Below, piece by piece: positions 55,024 to 64,000 of a stretch of DNA of 64,000 nt. Source of the DNA: Shouchella clausii. Its GTDB lineage: Bacteria; Bacillota; Bacilli; Bacillales; Bacillaceae_D. A program made the translations under genes and the position numbers. Positions within the stretch are counted from its first letter, which is position 1. Each line of letters begins with the position of its first letter. The notes beneath the pieces were generated by a model. The model ran no database searches. It was not told the origin of the DNA and was given only the letters and a program-made list of their open reading frames with translations. The stretch spans positions 372,001 to 436,000 of the forward strand of contig NZ_BCXJ01000002.1 of NCBI RefSeq assembly GCF_001598215.1. Reading direction: 5' to 3'.

Positions 55024-55587
55024 TTAATACTGTCTACGAGGGTATTTCATCAATTTTCTTCCTTTAGGCGGGCCTAGAATTTCTGCCAAAACAACTGCTT
55101 TCATCGCTTCTTTTCCAGAAAGCTGAGACAGGTTTAAATCAAGGGAATCGCCGGCATTCGCCTGGTCCCTTTTTCTAGAAACTAAATCCTGTTCAGCCTC
55201 TCTAAACCTGTCGACACGTTCTTGCAGTTGGCGCCTACGCTCCTGAAGTTTTTCCGTTTTCTCCAGTGCGCTCTCACTTGCTTCAACGCTTGCAGGCTGA
55301 ATGTCTGGTTGAGCAGGTGGAACGGATTCTTGCGGAAAATAGTCTTCCCAGCGTATCTCCTGCTGCTTCGGCTGTCTATGATCGACGCGAGGCTGCGTTT
55401 GTACCGGTCCTCGTTGCGGCCGTTGCCGCGGCTGTTGTTCTTCAACATGAGGCTGTTCTGGTTCTTCGTCTCTATTGTTTTGTTGTTGAGCGGCCTGACC
55501 CATTCGCGAGAAAAAGCTAATCAATCCACCAACAAGCAAAATCACAAGGAACGGATTGGCAAACAGAAAATCAAATAAACCGGACAT
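55024..55587 (-). CDS. Membrane-anchored Gln/Pro-rich protein of the flotillin operon
   Basis: A 187-residue protein: one N-terminal membrane segment (about 8-25), a disordered Gln/Pro/Arg-rich region (about 33-100), a charged coiled coil (about 104-140), and a conserved C-terminal end AMKAVVLAEILGPPKGRK, typical of proteins next to floA in Bacillus (yqfB position). Function unknown; probably a partner in the flotillin membrane microdomain. It starts 15 bases after floA ends. Confidence 0.72.
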   Translation of the reverse strand: MSGLFDFLFANPFLVILLVGGLISFFSRMGQAAQQQNNRDEEPEQPHVEEQQPRQRPQRGPVQTQPRVDHRQPKQQEIRWEDYFPQESVPPAQPDIQPASVEASESALEKTEKLQERRRQLQERVDRFREAEQDLVSRKRDQANAGDSLDLNLSQLSGKEAMKAVVLAEILGPPKGRKLMKYPRRQY

Positions 55588-55602
55588 TCAATCCCCTCCT
55601 GC

Positions 55603-56625
55603 TTATTTGTCGTTGCGGTTGCGAGGGTCATTTTTCGAATGCTGTTCGTCTTTCGTTCCAGATGCTTTGCTGATCGAATCTCTCATATCCGTATCAGCCA
55701 TTACATTCTGGTAATTCATATAGTCCATTACGCCCATATGGCCTTGGCGAAGCGCTTCAGAAAGAGCCATAGGCACTTCTGCCTCTGCTTCCACAACTTT
55801 CGCGCGCATTTCTTCGACGCGCGCCTTCATTTCTTGCTCTTTCGCTACAGCCATTGCGCGACGCTCTTCCGCCTTCGCCTGAGCGATACTTTTGTCCGCT
55901 TGCGCTTGGTCGGTTTGCAATTCTGCACCGATGTTTTTGCCGATGTCGATATCAGCAATATCAATCGATAAGATTTCAAAGGCAGTCCCTGAATCAAGCC
56001 CTTTTGAAAGTACTGTCTGAGAAATCATGTCCGGGTTTTCAAGCACTTTTTTATGATCGTCTTGTGAACCAATTGTCGAAACAATGCCTTCGCCGACACG
56101 GGCAATGACCGTGTCCTCCCCGGCACCACCAACCAGGCGGTCAATGTTGGCACGAACGGTGATTCGCGCTTTCGCTTTTACTTCAATTCCATCCATTGCT
56201 ACACCAGCAATAAACGGCGTTTCAATGACTTTCGGGTTAACACTCATTTGCACTGCTTCCAGGACGTCACGTCCAGCAAGGTCAATTGCTGCTGCCCGTT
56301 CAAAACTTAAGTCAATGTTGGCGCGCTGCGCAGCAATCAAGGCATTAACGACACGGTCGACGTTCCCCCCTGCCAAATAATGCCCTTCCAATCGGGATGT
56401 ATCCAAGTCAAGGCCCGCTTTTACTGCTTTAATGAGCGGGTTGACGACACGCGCTGGCACTACCCGACGGAGCCTCATCCCTACAAGTTCAAAAATACCG
56501 ATTTTCACACCGGCCGCAATCGCAGATATCCATAGTGCGACTGGCACAAACGTAAACAATATTGCAATTAAAATAATTGCAAGTGCAATGGCAATCAAAA
56601 CGAAAATCGTTGAATCGTTCATCAT
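55603..56625 (-). CDS. floA: Flotillin-like protein FloA
   Basis: A 340-residue membrane scaffold protein: an N-terminal hairpin membrane segment (about 8-40), a PHB/SPFH-like domain (about 60-230), and a charged helical tail (about 230-300) with [15 protein letters not shown]. The tail ends in a polar stretch rich in Lys and Asp. It organises lipid microdomains (B. subtilis YqfA). AAGGAGGAG lies before the tandem ATG codons; the start is adjacent to the nfeD stop. Confidence 0.96.
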   Translation of the reverse strand: MMNDSTIFVLIAIALAIILIAILFTFVPVALWISAIAAGVKIGIFELVGMRLRRVVPARVVNPLIKAVKAGLDLDTSRLEGHYLAGGNVDRVVNALIAAQRANIDLSFERAAAIDLAGRDVLEAVQMSVNPKVIETPFIAGVAMDGIEVKAKARITVRANIDRLVGGAGEDTVIARVGEGIVSTIGSQDDHKKVLENPDMISQTVLSKGLDSGTAFEILSIDIADIDIGKNIGAELQTDQAQADKSIAQAKAEERRAMAVAKEQEMKARVEEMRAKVVEAEAEVPMALSEALRQGHMGVMDYMNYQNVMADTDMRDSISKASGTKDEQHSKNDPRNRNDK

Positions 56626-57990
56626 CTAGTCTGTCTCCTCCTTCTTTAATGTCTGTACCGGATCTACTTTCCGCACAACGACACGGGCACCGGATACATG
56701 AATCACTTTGAGCGAACTGCCTTTCTCAATATAGCCCCCTTCAGAAACGACGTCAAGCCGCTCGTCTCCTATCAGGGCAATACCAGCTGGTCGAAGGACA
56801 CTAAGCGCTTTGCCTTCCATTCCGACAAGTGACGGGTCCGTTTCTACAGAGAGATACCCTTCTTCTACTGTCGGCTGGGTGGATAAGACAAGCCTTTTCC
56901 ACGGTCCTTTGTCACCAAAGAACACGAACAACACAATAGCCGCCACAATAGACACAAACAAGGCAATACCGACCGAAAAAACCATCACCGTCGTCGAAAA
57001 AGAGGCCATAAAGAATCCGCCGACGATTAAACCAATTCCTAGAAGGCCAAATATGCCGAACCCAGGTGCTATAAATTCAATACCGAGAAGCACTCCCCCA
57101 ACAACGACTAAGATGAGGGACTCCCAGCCAGCAAAACCGGCAACCATGTGGCCAAAAAAGAATAGTAGCAATGCGCTTATCCCCATAATACCTGGGACGC
57201 CAAACCCTGGCGAGTACAGTTCCATAATTAAGCCTAAACTGCCAATCGAAAGCAAGATCGGAATGACAATTGGATTCGTCACAAACCGAGCAATCTGTTC
57301 AGCAATGCTCACATCCGCTTCCGTCACATGGACTTCCTCTTTATCATAGCCTAAATAGTCAAGCACACCTGCTAAATCATCCTTAATGGCTTCGGCATAG
57401 CCGACTTCATACGCCTGTTTGGCATTTAGCGTGAGATAACCGGAAGGGAACCCTTCTACATCAAATTCAGCATTTGCCATCGCCTCTGCATAATCAGGAT
57501 TCCGGCCGCCTTCAGGGCCATGTTCACTAGCGGCAGTCTTCATGCGACTGATCCAGAGAGACTGGGTTTTCTCTTCTGCTGCATTACCAGACCCATCAAT
57601 CACACCAGCGGACCCAATTTGGCCATTCGGTACCATGATGATTTCATCTGCATTTAAAGCAATATAAGCGCCTGCTGAAATCGCTTCACTATTGATAAAG
57701 GCGGTAACGGGAATATCCGTGCTATTGATAATATTAGCGATATGGCCAGCTGCGTCCACAGCGCCTCCTGGGGTGTTAATATTCAAAATGATATGGTCCG
57801 CACCGTTTTCCTCAGCCTCTGAAAATGAGCGCTCAAGAAAGGCTTCAAGGCCCCGTTCGACCGTTTGTTCAATCGGAATCACATAAATGGACGCGTTCTT
57901 CGAATCGGCTTGGTTGGCAAGCACCTGAAACGGCAAAAGCACACACGCCAGCAGCCAGGACACTAGGGCGAATTTCATCCACTTGCCCAC
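56626..57990 (-). CDS. nfeD: NfeD membrane-bound serine protease, long type
   Basis: A 454-residue protein: a signal-type N-terminus (about 5-25), a ClpP-class protease domain (about 30-225) with HIILNINTPGGAVDAAGHIA and the nucleophile Ser in NSEAISAGAYIAL, then four to five membrane segments (about 235-365) and a C-terminal OB-fold domain. B. subtilis YqeZ, cleaving stomatin-like partners. It starts with GTG behind AGGAGG. Directly upstream of floA. Confidence 0.93.
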   Translation of the reverse strand: MGKWMKFALVSWLLACVLLPFQVLANQADSKNASIYVIPIEQTVERGLEAFLERSFSEAEENGADHIILNINTPGGAVDAAGHIANIINSTDIPVTAFINSEAISAGAYIALNADEIIMVPNGQIGSAGVIDGSGNAAEEKTQSLWISRMKTAASEHGPEGGRNPDYAEAMANAEFDVEGFPSGYLTLNAKQAYEVGYAEAIKDDLAGVLDYLGYDKEEVHVTEADVSIAEQIARFVTNPIVIPILLSIGSLGLIMELYSPGFGVPGIMGISALLLFFFGHMVAGFAGWESLILVVVGGVLLGIEFIAPGFGIFGLLGIGLIVGGFFMASFSTTVMVFSVGIALFVSIVAAIVLFVFFGDKGPWKRLVLSTQPTVEEGYLSVETDPSLVGMEGKALSVLRPAGIALIGDERLDVVSEGGYIEKGSSLKVIHVSGARVVVRKVDPVQTLKKEETD

Positions 57991-58124
57991 TCGTCTATCC
58001 TCCTCCTTTTCCAGGTGTTACTTTATGTACGATTCCATTCGCCTAGAGGTTTCAGTTCCTTCATAAAAAGTGTATCACGCCATCATGAGAAAACCAAACA
58101 ATTCTATTGTTACACTAGCGAATA

Positions 58125-58156
58125 GTAAAAAACCTCTGCTTAACAGCAGAGGTTTT
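58125..58156 (-). terminator. Intrinsic terminator of rpsU-yqeY
   Basis: AAAACCTCTGCT (58129-58140) pairs with AGCAGAGGTTTT (58145-58156), followed by TTTTTT on the minus strand. Confidence 0.92.
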
Positions 58157-58613
58157 ATTGGTTTGATTCATTCGTTAAATGCCTGATAACAAGGCGATTA
58201 ACGAGGGCACCATCGGCTTTGCCTTTTACTTTTGGCATGATTGCGCCCATTACTTTTCCCATATCAGCTTTTGAGGTAGCATTTGTTTGTGCAATTGTCT
58301 CTTTTACAATTGCTTCTAATTCATCGTCTGACAATTGCGCAGGCATATATTCGTTCAGCACGGATAGCTCCGCTTCCTGCTTTTTTACTAGATCTTCACG
58401 ATTCGCTTGTTGAAATTCATGGAGGGATTCTTTACGCTGTTTGACTTCTCGGCTAAGAACCGCTAAGCTCTCGCTTTCAGTCAAATCGCGCCCAAGCTTA
58501 ATTTGCTCGTTTTGCAATGAGGACTTCACCATACGGATGACAGAAAGCCTGTCTTTATCTCTATTCTTCATCGCAGTCTTCATATCTAGGTTTAACCTCT
58601 CAAGAAGATCCAA
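58155..58613 (-). CDS. yqeY: GatB/YqeY domain protein
   Basis: A 152-residue protein related to the tRNA-binding tail of GatB. An N-terminal helical part ([20 protein letters not shown]) and a C-terminal region (about 85-145, [20 protein letters not shown]) are family signatures. Role unclear, perhaps tRNA-linked. GAGGGTGG lies before a TTG at 58613, which is the likely start; an in-frame TTG upstream overlaps the ribosome site. It follows rpsU by 21 bases. Confidence 0.92.
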   Translation of the reverse strand: MDLLERLNLDMKTAMKNRDKDRLSVIRMVKSSLQNEQIKLGRDLTESESLAVLSREVKQRKESLHEFQQANREDLVKKQEAELSVLNEYMPAQLSDDELEAIVKETIAQTNATSKADMGKVMGAIMPKVKGKADGALVNRLVIRHLTNESNQ

Positions 58614-58634
58614 GGGAAACCACCCTCTCAAAAA

Positions 58635-58808
58635 TTAGAACTTGCGTTTACGAGCCGCTTCAGATTTCTTTTTACGTTTTACACTCGGCTTTTCAAAGTG
58701 CTTGCGTTTTCTTACCTCAGCTAACGTTCCTTCTTTAGAGAGTGATCTCTTAAAGCGACGAAGTGCAGCATCAATCGATTCGTTTTTGCGAACACGAGTT
58801 TCTGCCAT
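58635..58808 (-). CDS. rpsU: 30S ribosomal protein S21
   Basis: A 57-residue protein ([20 protein letters not shown], basic end [13 protein letters not shown]) that matches S21, needed for translation initiation. GGAGGGAGG before the ATG at 58808 sets the start. It is transcribed with yqeY. Confidence 0.97.
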   Translation of the reverse strand: MAETRVRKNESIDAALRRFKRSLSKEGTLAEVRKRKHFEKPSVKRKKKSEAARKRKF

Positions 58809-58995
58809 TTTATTTCCCTCCCTCCGAAAACAACCAAACTCAACACGCGCATAAAGCACGTCTGCTTAACATTATAATACAGTGTTTCTTTTCAAGTCAA
58901 CTGCAATCCGAAAACTTCCGCTTCCGCCTACACTACCAAAAGTTGCTGTCATGTTCTCTTCACTTGTCCATATAGTGTAAGGACGAGGTGGTTGC

Positions 58996-59922
58996 ATGGG
59001 AAAAGAACTGTTTACAGTCATGGCTGTATTTATTACGCTTTTTCTGTTTGGCATGTTCATCTTGCGGGCCGGTTTATTACAGATAGGGGTTGAAAAAGTC
59101 CAAACGCTTTTGTTGAAGGCGACTGATTCCGCTTGGAAAGGGCTGATTGCAGGTACACTCATTACAGCGCTTTTCCAGTCAAGTTCTGTTGTGATGGTGC
59201 TTTTAGTTGGACTTGTTGCCGCTGGCGTCATTTCATTCAAGCAAACGATCGGTGTCATATTAGGGACAAATATCGGTTCTTGCTTTACATTGGAACTGGT
59301 TGCCTTCCAACTATCCGACCTGGCAGTACCGCTGCTGCTATTCGGGCTCATTTTGCTTATGTTCAAAAGTGCGGCCTCCTACACAGCAGGATGTGTTTCA
59401 TTTGGAATTGGCTGCATTTTTTTAGCGATGACAGGGCTTGAATCATTGGCAGACCCACTCGCCTCCTTCCCTGTCACTCATCACTTTTTTCAATGGACAA
59501 ATGACAGCCACTTAACAGGCATCGGAGTCGGTGCCATTGTGACAACCATCATTCAGTCCAGCACAGCTACGATCGGTATGGCAATGGGCTTTATCAAAGA
59601 TCAAGGACTTTCAATGGACTCTGGGATCGCCATTATGCTCGGCGCCAATATTGGCACTTGCTTAACCGCATACATTGCAAGCATCGGCGCAGGGCACACG
59701 GCTAGGCTTGTAGCCCATGCCCATATTTGGCTCAACTTATTTGGAGCCGTTTTGTTTTATCCTTTGATCCCTTATTTGGCCGATGTTTCCTATCTACTTG
59801 CAAAAACAGCAAGCGTCCAGCTGGCTCATGCAAGTACGTTGTACAATATTGCTTGCTCACTCCTTGTCCTCCCTTTCACCGCTAAATTTGCCCAGTTTGT
59901 CGAACGAGTGGCGAAAGGATGA
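58996..59922 (+). CDS. yqeW: Na/Pi cotransporter family protein YqeW
   Basis: A 308-residue transporter with about eight hydrophobic segments. The duplicated family signature is present, ALFQSSSVVMV (about 57-67) and IIQSSTATIGMA (about 188-199), each followed by GTNIGSC or GANIGTC. It lacks the PhoU domain of the relative at 16839-18470. GAGGTGG precedes the ATG. Position beside rpsU matches B. subtilis yqeW. Substrate presumed to be phosphate; unproved. Confidence 0.9.
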   Translation: MGKELFTVMAVFITLFLFGMFILRAGLLQIGVEKVQTLLLKATDSAWKGLIAGTLITALFQSSSVVMVLLVGLVAAGVISFKQTIGVILGTNIGSCFTLELVAFQLSDLAVPLLLFGLILLMFKSAASYTAGCVSFGIGCIFLAMTGLESLADPLASFPVTHHFFQWTNDSHLTGIGVGAIVTTIIQSSTATIGMAMGFIKDQGLSMDSGIAIMLGANIGTCLTAYIASIGAGHTARLVAHAHIWLNLFGAVLFYPLIPYLADVSYLLAKTASVQLAHASTLYNIACSLLVLPFTAKFAQFVERVAKG

Positions 59923-60003
59923 CCACTTCCTTGTATGTCCTGGTTTTTAGTGGCTATTATAAGGGAAATAGCACCAAGAAACCATTTTTAAGGAGGAGAT
60001 TGA

Positions 60004-60936
60004 ATGAAACCGTCGATTCTCGGAAAATCAGGGCTACGTGTATATCCCATTGGTCTTGGCACCAATGCTGTTGGCGGGCACAACCTTTACCCGAACTTAG
60101 ATGAAAACGCTGGTAAAGACTTGGTGCGCCAAAGCATTCAACATGGCGGCAATTTTCTTGATACCGCATTTATTTATGGTGAAGGGCGCTCAGAAGAATT
60201 AATTGGCGAAGTTCTGCAAGAGTTTAAGCGAAGCGATGTGATTGTTGCTACCAAAGCCGCCCATAAAAAACAAGGCAACGATTATGTATTTGATAATTCT
60301 CCGTCCTTTTTAACAAAAGCAGTCGATGATGCGTTAAAACGACTGCAAACGGATTACATTGATTTGTTTTATATTCATTTCCCTGACGAGTCAACGCCAA
60401 AAGACGAGGCCGTCCAAGCATTGGCTGAATTGAAAAAGGCAGGAAAAATTCGAGCAATAGGCGTGTCGAACTTTAGCTTGGAACAATTAAAAGAGGCTAA
60501 TAAAAACGGGGATGTTGACGTTTACCAAGGCGAATACAATTTACTGAACCGAGAGGCAGAAGAGACGATTTTTCCGTACATCACAGAACACCAAATTTCA
60601 TTCGTCCCTTACTTTCCACTCGTCTCAGGCTTGCTTGCCGGTAAATATGACAAAGAAACCACTTTCCCTAGCGGCGATTTGCGCAATTCACAAAAGCATT
60701 TCCAAGGGGAAACGTTTAAGGAAAACATCGACAAGGTCAATAAGTTGCAGCCTATCGCTGACAACCATGGCGCTGACATTGCCCATATTGTGTTGGCTTG
60801 GTATTTGACGCGTCCAGAAATTGATGTTGTCATCCCTGGAGCAAAGCGTGCTGAACAATGGATAGCTAACAAAAAGGCGACTGAGATTCAATTAACAGAT
60901 ACAGAAAAAGCGTTTATAAGCGACCTGTTTTCATAA
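60004..60936 (+). CDS. Aldo/keto reductase
   Basis: A 310-residue NADPH-dependent TIM-barrel oxidoreductase. The catalytic tetrad is visible: Asp in FLDTAFIYG, Tyr in [12 protein letters not shown], Lys in VIVATKA, His in [14 protein letters not shown] near the C-terminus holds NADPH. Similar proteins include Bacillus IolS/YhdN; the substrate is unknown. AAGGAGGAG precedes the ATG. It is convergent with deoC. Confidence 0.93.
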   Translation: MKPSILGKSGLRVYPIGLGTNAVGGHNLYPNLDENAGKDLVRQSIQHGGNFLDTAFIYGEGRSEELIGEVLQEFKRSDVIVATKAAHKKQGNDYVFDNSPSFLTKAVDDALKRLQTDYIDLFYIHFPDESTPKDEAVQALAELKKAGKIRAIGVSNFSLEQLKEANKNGDVDVYQGEYNLLNREAEETIFPYITEHQISFVPYFPLVSGLLAGKYDKETTFPSGDLRNSQKHFQGETFKENIDKVNKLQPIADNHGADIAHIVLAWYLTRPEIDVVIPGAKRAEQWIANKKATEIQLTDTEKAFISDLFS

Positions 60937-60938
60937 AG

Positions 60939-60993
60939 AGACACAACAAAGGCGGAGTATCTCTCCGCCTGAGTGGTGATCGCCTTTGTGTCT
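60939..60993. terminator. Two-state hairpin between the aldo/keto reductase and deoC
   Basis: An inner stem GGCGGAG/CTCCGCC (60951-60969) competes with an outer pairing of AGACACAA-c-AAAGGCG with CGCCTTTGTGTCT (60939-60993). Both strands can form it, but there is no long T run. It probably serves as the shared end of both genes. Confidence 0.55.
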
Positions 60994-61667
60994 TAGTAGT
61001 CGCTGTCTCCTGTTGCACCTGTTACGATTGCTACCCCTGCACTTGCGCCAATACGAGTGGCGCCTGCTTCTACCATCGCATTCACACCTGCTAAATCACG
61101 AATACCGCCTGAAGCTTTGACACCGACATCAGCTCCGACGACTCGGCGCATTAACGCAATATCTTCCACCGTTGCTCCTCCCGATGAGAAGCCTGTTGAC
61201 GTTTTGACATAATCAGCTCCTGCTTGAACGGCAAGTGCACATGCACGCTCTTTTTCCTCGTTCGTCAACAGGCATGTTTCGAGAATGACTTTTGTCAGTG
61301 CTTTGTCTTTTGCAGCATCGACAACCGCTCGAATATCATTTAACACCATTTGGTCTTGTTTATCTTTTAGAGCAGCAACATTGATAACCATATCAACTTC
61401 AGTGGCGCCATTGTCAATCGCATTTTTTGTTTCAAACGCTTTCGTTTCAGGCGTTGATTGGCCAAGAGGAAAGCCAATTACTGTACAAACTGCAACATGT
61501 TTGTCCTCTTTCAATTGTTCAGCGGCGAGCTTTACCCAATATGGGTTAATGCAGACTGAGGCAAATTGGTATGTTTGTGCTTCTTTGCATAATTGGAGAA
61601 TTTCTTTCTTTGTCGCATCTGCCTTAAGCAGTGTATGGTCAATCAACCTTGCAATATCGGTTGCCAT
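60993..61667 (-). CDS. deoC: Deoxyribose-phosphate aldolase
   Basis: A 224-residue aldolase that splits 2-deoxyribose 5-phosphate into glyceraldehyde 3-phosphate and acetaldehyde in nucleoside catabolism. The Schiff-base lysine is in VKTSTGF and the second lysine in [23 protein letters not shown] is also typical. AAAGG is spaced for the second ATG at 61667 (B. subtilis length 223). No nupC or pdp genes are adjacent. Confidence 0.96.
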   Translation of the reverse strand: MATDIARLIDHTLLKADATKKEILQLCKEAQTYQFASVCINPYWVKLAAEQLKEDKHVAVCTVIGFPLGQSTPETKAFETKNAIDNGATEVDMVINVAALKDKQDQMVLNDIRAVVDAAKDKALTKVILETCLLTNEEKERACALAVQAGADYVKTSTGFSSGGATVEDIALMRRVVGADVGVKASGGIRDLAGVNAMVEAGATRIGASAGVAIVTGATGDSDY

Positions 61668-61826
61668 TGAACCCATCCTTTCCTTATTTGTTCGTGCCTA
61701 TGCTATCATACCATGAAAAAAAGCCAAAACGAACAGCCAACTAGACGAGCAATTAGCGATTGTCGTTTTGCCTTTTCCTATGTATGATAAGAGAGCAGCA
61801 ATGTACATTGGTAAGGAGAAATGACG

Positions 61827-63077
61827 ATGAGACAATTTTTACAGCAGTACCGCTTTTCACTGATTTTACTAGGAGCCGTTGCTATAGGAGGGGCATGCGG
61901 CGTTTATTTTGGGGAAGATGCGACGATCGTGCGCCCATTTGGCGATCTATTCCTTAACTTTATGTTTATGATGATCGTACCACTTGTGTTTTTCAGCATT
62001 TCCTCAGCAATTGCAACGATGAATGGGATGAAGCGCCTAGGAAAAATAATGGGCACCATGTTTGCAGTCTTTTTTGTGACAGCGGCAATTGCCGGCGTTT
62101 TGGCACTTTTTGGGTCTTCGCTTGTCCCGCCTTTATCAGAGACTGAAACGGCTTCGCTGCAACAAGAGCTCTCTTCCTATACGCCTGAAGAGCCTAATGA
62201 AGAATTCAATTTGCTTGAAGAGCTTGTCCAAACCGTTACCGTCCCAGACTTCGCCGATCTTTTTTCCCGAAGCAACATGCTACAACTGATTGTTCTATCT
62301 GTTTTTGTTGGTTTGGCCACTACTGCCGTTGGTGAACAAGGCAAGCCGTTCGCCCAATTTTTACGTTCAGGTCAGGCGGTCATGATGAAAATTATTTCTT
62401 ATATTATGTATTACGCTCCGATCGGTTTAGGTTGTTATTTCGCCGCTATTATTGGTGAACTTGGAAGCCAACTTCTTGGAGGATATTTACGCGTGCTCCT
62501 CCTGTATATCGGCATTACAGTGGTTTATTTTTTTGGTTTTTTTACTTTATATGCATACGTTGCCAGCGGCAAGCTTGGCATCAAGACGTTTTGGAAACAT
62601 GCGGTCGCACCATCAACAACTGCGCTGGCCACGTGTTCAAGCGCAGCGAGCATTCCCGTTAATTTGCAGGCAGCAAAACGGATGGGCGTTCCAAAGGACA
62701 TTGCTGAAACGGTGATCCCCCTAGGGGCTAATACCCATAAAGACGGATCTGTGATTGGCGGCGTTTTAAAGATCGTCTTTCTCTTTACGCTTTTTGGTAA
62801 AGAAATGGCAAGCCCTACCGCGGTTTTAAGCATCTTGGCAGTCGCTTTTTTAGTTGGCGCAGTGATGGGAGCCATTCCTGGCGGCGGCCTTGTTGGCGAA
62901 ATGCTTATTCTTAGCATTTTTGGCTTCCCACCAGAAGCACTGCCGTTAATTGCTGTCATTTCAACGATTATTGACGCCCCAGCTACACTGCTCAACTCAT
63001 GCGGTAACACCGTCTGTTCGATGTTGACTACCCGTTTTGTTGAAGGGCGACAGTGGCTTAGTGCCCATCGGCCATAA
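61827..63077 (+). CDS. Dicarboxylate/amino acid:cation symporter
   Basis: A 416-residue SDF-family transporter. The family motifs are visible: ATCSSAASIPVNLQAAKRMG (about 270-290), PLGANTHKDGSVIGG (about 300-314), and PGGGLVGEMLILSIFG plus NSCGNTVCSMLTTRFVEG (about 350-410). These form the substrate and Na+/H+ binding hairpins; glutamate, aspartate or C4-dicarboxylates are typical substrates. AAGGAG is best spaced for the ATG at 61827 rather than 61821. Confidence 0.93.
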   Translation: MRQFLQQYRFSLILLGAVAIGGACGVYFGEDATIVRPFGDLFLNFMFMMIVPLVFFSISSAIATMNGMKRLGKIMGTMFAVFFVTAAIAGVLALFGSSLVPPLSETETASLQQELSSYTPEEPNEEFNLLEELVQTVTVPDFADLFSRSNMLQLIVLSVFVGLATTAVGEQGKPFAQFLRSGQAVMMKIISYIMYYAPIGLGCYFAAIIGELGSQLLGGYLRVLLLYIGITVVYFFGFFTLYAYVASGKLGIKTFWKHAVAPSTTALATCSSAASIPVNLQAAKRMGVPKDIAETVIPLGANTHKDGSVIGGVLKIVFLFTLFGKEMASPTAVLSILAVAFLVGAVMGAIPGGGLVGEMLILSIFGFPPEALPLIAVISTIIDAPATLLNSCGNTVCSMLTTRFVEGRQWLSAHRP

Positions 63078-63088
63078 GGGCATACGCG

Positions 63089-63122
63089 AGCCTGGCGCAA
63101 GGAACCCTCCTTGGGCCAGGCT
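63089..63122. terminator. Shared hairpin between the symporter and the methyltransferase gene
   Basis: AGCCTGGC-g-CAAGG pairs with CCTTG-g-GCCAGGCT around a six-base loop, with CTTTCTAGTTTTTT on the plus strand after it. Confidence 0.82.
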
Positions 63123-63127
63123 GCTTT

Positions 63128-63892
63128 CTAGTTTTTTACAAGCTCTAGCAAGATCGATTGCCCACAAAATGTAGAGACCTCTCCATCCACTTCTTTGATC
63201 GCATATGCTAGTTTCTCCCTTTCTCCTGCTGCTAACATCCACTTTCCTAAATCGCGTGTTTTTGCTTCGTTCAACTGTACCCTTGTTGTCCAGTCATGAA
63301 AATCAAATCGTTTGCAAAACGTGTGCAGCTGTTTGACAGAGAACCCAGCTTCTTCCGCCATTTTTAACCATTCTGATTTTTTATAAGCGCGGACATGGCT
63401 CGGATCACGGTATGTTTCAAGCTGATTATAAAAGCGGTCAAGGGCGTCTTCCTCAAAAGCAACATTATCGAGCAAATAGAGCTGCCCTCCTTGTTTGAGA
63501 ACTCTGTAAGCTTCCCTTAAAAAAGCAGGCACTTCGTCAAAATGGTGGGCGGCAATGCGGCAAACGGCTAGATCAAACGAAAAAGCGGAAAATGGTAGCT
63601 TTTCAGCAGTAGCTTCGACAAATTCAATATTGGTTATGTGATTCGTCGCTGCTACATTTTTAGCGACAGCTAGCATTTCTGGCGTCACATCGACAGCTAT
63701 GACGTTCTGCACATAAGGGGCAATCGTTTTAGCAGCATGCCCCGCCCCAGTCGCGATATCAAGCGCCGTCTTCGCTTCGCTGTTGCTAATAAGCGCCTTT
63801 AACAGTTCTAAATCTTCTCCTTTCGCATGGTTCTTGCTTGTTACATAGGCATTTGCATTCGGTCCAAACGTGTCTCTTGCTTTTTGTGTCAT
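63128..63892 (-). CDS. Class I SAM-dependent methyltransferase
   Basis: A 254-residue protein with motif I ALDIATGAGHAAKTIAPYV (about 43-61), the acidic ribose-binding residue in VIAVDVTPEMLAVAK and motif IV-like FDLAVCRIAAHHF (about 105-117). It belongs to the UbiE/Methyltransf_11 group; substrate unknown. GGAGG before the ATG at 63892 sets the start and rules out a longer open frame. Confidence 0.88.
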   Translation of the reverse strand: MTQKARDTFGPNANAYVTSKNHAKGEDLELLKALISNSEAKTALDIATGAGHAAKTIAPYVQNVIAVDVTPEMLAVAKNVAATNHITNIEFVEATAEKLPFSAFSFDLAVCRIAAHHFDEVPAFLREAYRVLKQGGQLYLLDNVAFEEDALDRFYNQLETYRDPSHVRAYKKSEWLKMAEEAGFSVKQLHTFCKRFDFHDWTTRVQLNEAKTRDLGKWMLAAGEREKLAYAIKEVDGEVSTFCGQSILLELVKN

Positions 63893-63966
63893 CCCTTCCC
63901 CTCCCTTTGCTTTTAGTATAAAACGCGGCGGTAGGGAAAGATATTCGGAATAAATTATCACCCTCT

Positions 63967-64000
63967 ATAAAAAAAACGCATCCCGGAACTTTCCGGAATG
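63967..64000 (-). terminator. Terminator of a gene beyond the right edge
   Basis: CATTCCGG/CCGGGATG with a small loop, followed by GCGTTTTTTTT on the minus strand. The gene it ends lies outside the window. Confidence 0.6.

Noticed and set aside
56810-57349. 179-residue frame antisense to nfeD
   Set aside because: Pro/Ser/Thr-rich antisense frame of a conserved gene, no ribosome site.
58872-59366. 164-residue frame antisense to yqeW
   Set aside because: It is the complement of a well-supported transporter gene, Ser/Pro/Thr-rich as expected for an antisense frame, with no ribosome site.
62525-63100. 191-residue frame antisense to the symporter gene
   Set aside because: Shadow of a conserved gene; no family resemblance.

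Overview
The window is chromosomal DNA from an endospore-forming Bacillaceae bacterium. Gene content and order follow the Bacillus subtilis yqe-yqf-yqg region closely: yqeY-rpsU-yqeW, yqfA-C-D-phoH-yqfF-ybeY-dgkA-cdd-era-recO-glyQS-ccpN-yqfL-dnaG-sigA-cccA-yqfN-yqfO-ispH-yqfQ-cshB-nfo-yqfT-znu-zur-yqfW-yqfX-ispG-yqfZ-sodA-yqgE-pbpA-yqzC/D-rpmG-yqgN-yqgP. Moderate GC, many TTG/GTG starts with strong AAGGAGG ribosome sites and an NhaC antiporter fit an alkaliphilic relative such as Shouchella (Bacillus) clausii. The genus is my inference. I see no insertion sequence, prophage, CRISPR array or plasmid module; the window is mostly conserved core chromosome.

Layout. 1-9 kb: YueI, an unaccompanied SpoVAF-type germination protein, rhomboid protease GluP, NhaC, an E1-like ThiF/MoeB enzyme, a DUF92 membrane protein, 5-formyl-THF cyclo-ligase, ribosomal protein L33, and a protein resembling only the N-terminal domain of GH15 enzymes. 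9-14 kb: a gene-poor stretch with a possible structured RNA, the YqzD/YqzC pair, an AT-rich insert coding a secreted protein of unknown function, PBP2-type transpeptidase PbpA, and a strong 6S RNA candidate with a consensus promoter. 14-24 kb: YqgE, SodA, five tRNAs, a Na/Pi cotransporter with PhoU domain, an LLM oxidoreductase, NfeD- and DUF1002-type proteins, an MFS transporter, YqfZ and IspG.

24.5-41 kb: YqfX, YqfW, a DUF1540 protein, the znuC-znuB-zur zinc operon, a membrane-anchored lytic transglycosylase, a soluble sporulation-type histidine kinase, YqfT, Nfo-CshB, YqfQ, a CarD-like RNA polymerase regulator, IspH with a terminator in its leader, TrmK-YqfO, cytochrome c550, and the yqxD-dnaG-sigA macromolecular synthesis operon. 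42-58.8 kb: CcpN/YqfL (control of gluconeogenesis), glyQS behind a T-box, RecO, YqzL, a long tightly packed run era-cdd-dgkA-ybeY-pgpH-phoH-yqfD-yqfC, the floA-nfeD flotillin operon, yqeY and rpsU. 59-64 kb: a small Na/Pi cotransporter, an aldo/keto reductase, DeoC, a dicarboxylate/glutamate symporter and a methyltransferase.

The main functional groups are spore formation and germination, cell-wall and membrane homeostasis, translation, and information processing, with zinc and ion homeostasis. The least explained parts are the two RNA loci near 9.4 and 13.9 kb, the insert at 10.6-11.6 kb, the ispH leader and the truncated GH15-like gene. I found no clear evidence of a wholly new multi-gene system.
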